A DNA stretch of 14,443 nt from Nevskiaceae bacterium. GTDB taxonomy: Bacteria > Pseudomonadota > Gammaproteobacteria > Steroidobacterales > Steroidobacteraceae. The stretch covers positions 1-14,443 of the forward strand of contig JAITMN010000271.1 in the NCBI GenBank assembly GCA_031277355.1, given 5' to 3'. Positions 13,465 through 14,443 of the stretch are shown here, one piece after another. The notes below the pieces were generated by a model. That model saw only the letters and a list, made by a program, of their open reading frames with translations, was not told the origin of the DNA and did no database searches. Position 1 is the first letter of the stretch, and each line of letters starts with the position of its first letter. The translations under genes were made by a program, and so were the position numbers.

Positions 13465-14443
13465 ATGTTGCGCTCTCTGGTCGCGGCCGCCCTCTCCTTC
13501 CGGCTGTTCGTGTTGATCCTCGCTGCGGCGATTGCCGCGCTGGGCGTCTGGGCATTCATCCATCTTCCGGTCGATGCCTATCCGAACATCGCGCCGACGC
13601 AGGTGAAGATCATCCTGAAGGCTCCCGGCATGACGCCCGAAGAAGTGGAAAGCCGCGTGATCACGCCGATAGAAATGGAGATGCTCGGCATCCCCAATCA
13701 GGCCATCCTGCGTTCGATTTCCAAGTACGCCATCGCCGACATGACCATCGACTTCAACGATGGCACCGATATCTACTGGGCGCGTCAGCAGGTGGCCGAA
13801 CGTCTGGGCAATGTGATGCCCGATCTGCCCGCATCGGTCAGCGGCGGTCTTGCGCCGATTTCCACGCCGCTATCAGACATGTACATGTTCACGATAGAAG
13901 GCCCGCTGTCCTTGCAGGAAAAGCGCGAATTGCTCGACTGGACCATTCGCCCCGCGCTGCGCACCGTGCCCGGCGTGGCCGATGTGAATGCGCTGGGCGG
14001 TCATGTGCGCACCTTCGAGGTGCGGCCCGATCCGATTGCATTGGCCTCTGCGGGGCTTTCGATAGACGAACTGCGCGCGGCGATAGAAAGCGGCAATCGC
14101 AACGATGGCGCGGGACGCCTGACCATCGGCGAGGAAGCGTTGATCGTGCGCGCAGTGGGCGCGATACGCGACACCGCCGACTTGCAGGCGCTGGTGATCG
14201 CCAGCCGCAATGGCCGCGTCGTGCGATTGAGCGATGTGGCAACGGTAACCACGGGCAGTCTCACGCGCTATGGCGCGGTAACGAAAAACGGTGAAGCCGA
14301 AGCGGTGGAGGGTCTCGTGATCGCGCTGCGCGGGGCCGATGCGCGGCAGGTCGTCAATGGCGTGCGCGAACGGATCGAGGAAATCAGTCGCACACTGCCC
14401 GCCGACACGCACATCGATGTGTTCTACGACCGCTCCGACCTGA
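13465..14443 (+). CDS. Heavy-metal efflux RND transporter, CzcA/CusA type (partial, runs off the right edge)
   Basis: This is the first 326 residues of an inner-membrane RND pump, normally about 1,030-1,060 residues, driving cation export from periplasm or cytoplasm with proton influx. TM1 (about 13-32) is followed by PVDAYPNIAPTQVKI, matching the heavy-metal RND (HME) pattern in which CzcA and CusA have PVDALPD or PIDAVPD. PGMTPEEVESRVITPIE and DGTDIYWARQQVAERL (CusA: DGTDPYWAR) are further HME hallmarks. The visible part covers most of the first periplasmic porter region and ends in FYDRSDL, just before TM2. The start ATG has AAGGAG (13452-13457) at a 7-base spacing. Metal-binding residues and the TM4 proton-relay motif lie outside the window, so monovalent (Cu/Ag) and divalent (Co/Zn/Cd/Ni) specificity cannot be separated. 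No outer-membrane factor precedes it. Confidence 0.93.
   Translation, partial: MLRSLVAAALSFRLFVLILAAAIAALGVWAFIHLPVDAYPNIAPTQVKIILKAPGMTPEEVESRVITPIEMEMLGIPNQAILRSISKYAIADMTIDFNDGTDIYWARQQVAERLGNVMPDLPASVSGGLAPISTPLSDMYMFTIEGPLSLQEKRELLDWTIRPALRTVPGVADVNALGGHVRTFEVRPDPIALASAGLSIDELRAAIESGNRNDGAGRLTIGEEALIVRAVGAIRDTADLQALVIASRNGRVVRLSDVATVTTGSLTRYGAVTKNGEAEAVEGLVIALRGADARQVVNGVRERIEEISRTLPADTHIDVFYDRSDL

Overview
The window is GC-rich, densely coding bacterial DNA with no mobile element, RNA gene or CRISPR array that I can see. Lipoprotein and outer-membrane targeting signals, a TonB-dependent receptor, MltD, PpiD and an RND pump show a Gram-negative (didermal) bacterium. The MltD, FabI and PpiD sequences, and the fabI/ppiD convergence, look gammaproteobacterial, perhaps on the Xanthomonadales/Nevskiales side. 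That placement is inference from gene order and protein style, not from a search.

Layout. (1) 1-548, minus: C-terminally truncated SAM-dependent methyltransferase of the YafS type. It is divergent from (2) 637-2094, plus: the lipoprotein lytic transglycosylase MltD with two LysM domains. (3) 2163-2963, plus: enoyl-ACP reductase FabI, ending in a probable bidirectional terminator. (4) 2992-4908, minus: the inner-membrane periplasmic chaperone PpiD, convergent with fabI. (5) 4956-6278, plus: an AAHS-type MFS transporter, divergent from ppiD. (6) 6275-8587, minus: a 770-residue TonB-dependent receptor whose stop codon overlaps that of the MFS gene. (7) 8708-9862, plus: a beta-lactamase-fold serine hydrolase, overlapping (8) 9859-10449, plus: a GDT1/UPF0016 cation transporter of the manganese-exporter type. 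(9) 10534-11211 and 11211-12245, plus: an OmpR-type response regulator and its histidine kinase, overlapping by one base. (10) 12311-13453 and 13465 to the right edge, plus: a membrane-fusion adaptor and the start of a heavy-metal-type RND pump.

How the genes work together. The left part (1-4908) is conserved envelope and lipid housekeeping. The middle (4956-9862) looks like accessory uptake and metabolism, with a small-molecule permease, an outer-membrane receptor and a hydrolase. The right part (10534-14443) reads as one regulated efflux module, in which a two-component system behind an extended -10 promoter leads into a CzcB/CusB-like adaptor and a CzcA/CusA-like pump. A predicted Mn exporter lies immediately upstream of it, so 9859-14443 may be a metal-homeostasis block. 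The metal cannot be read from the visible part.

There is no gene-free stretch longer than 300 bases. The longest gaps are 549-636, 2095-2162, 8588-8707, 10450-10533 and 12246-12310. I did not find a clearly new multi-gene system. The most interesting points are the kinase with a very short sensor loop, the hydrolase with an altered second motif coupled to a cation exporter, the receptor/hydrolase divergent region with spaced repeats, an Ala at the triclosan-hotspot position of FabI, a PpiD that keeps its parvulin histidines, and a marked excess of the hexamer CAATTG.
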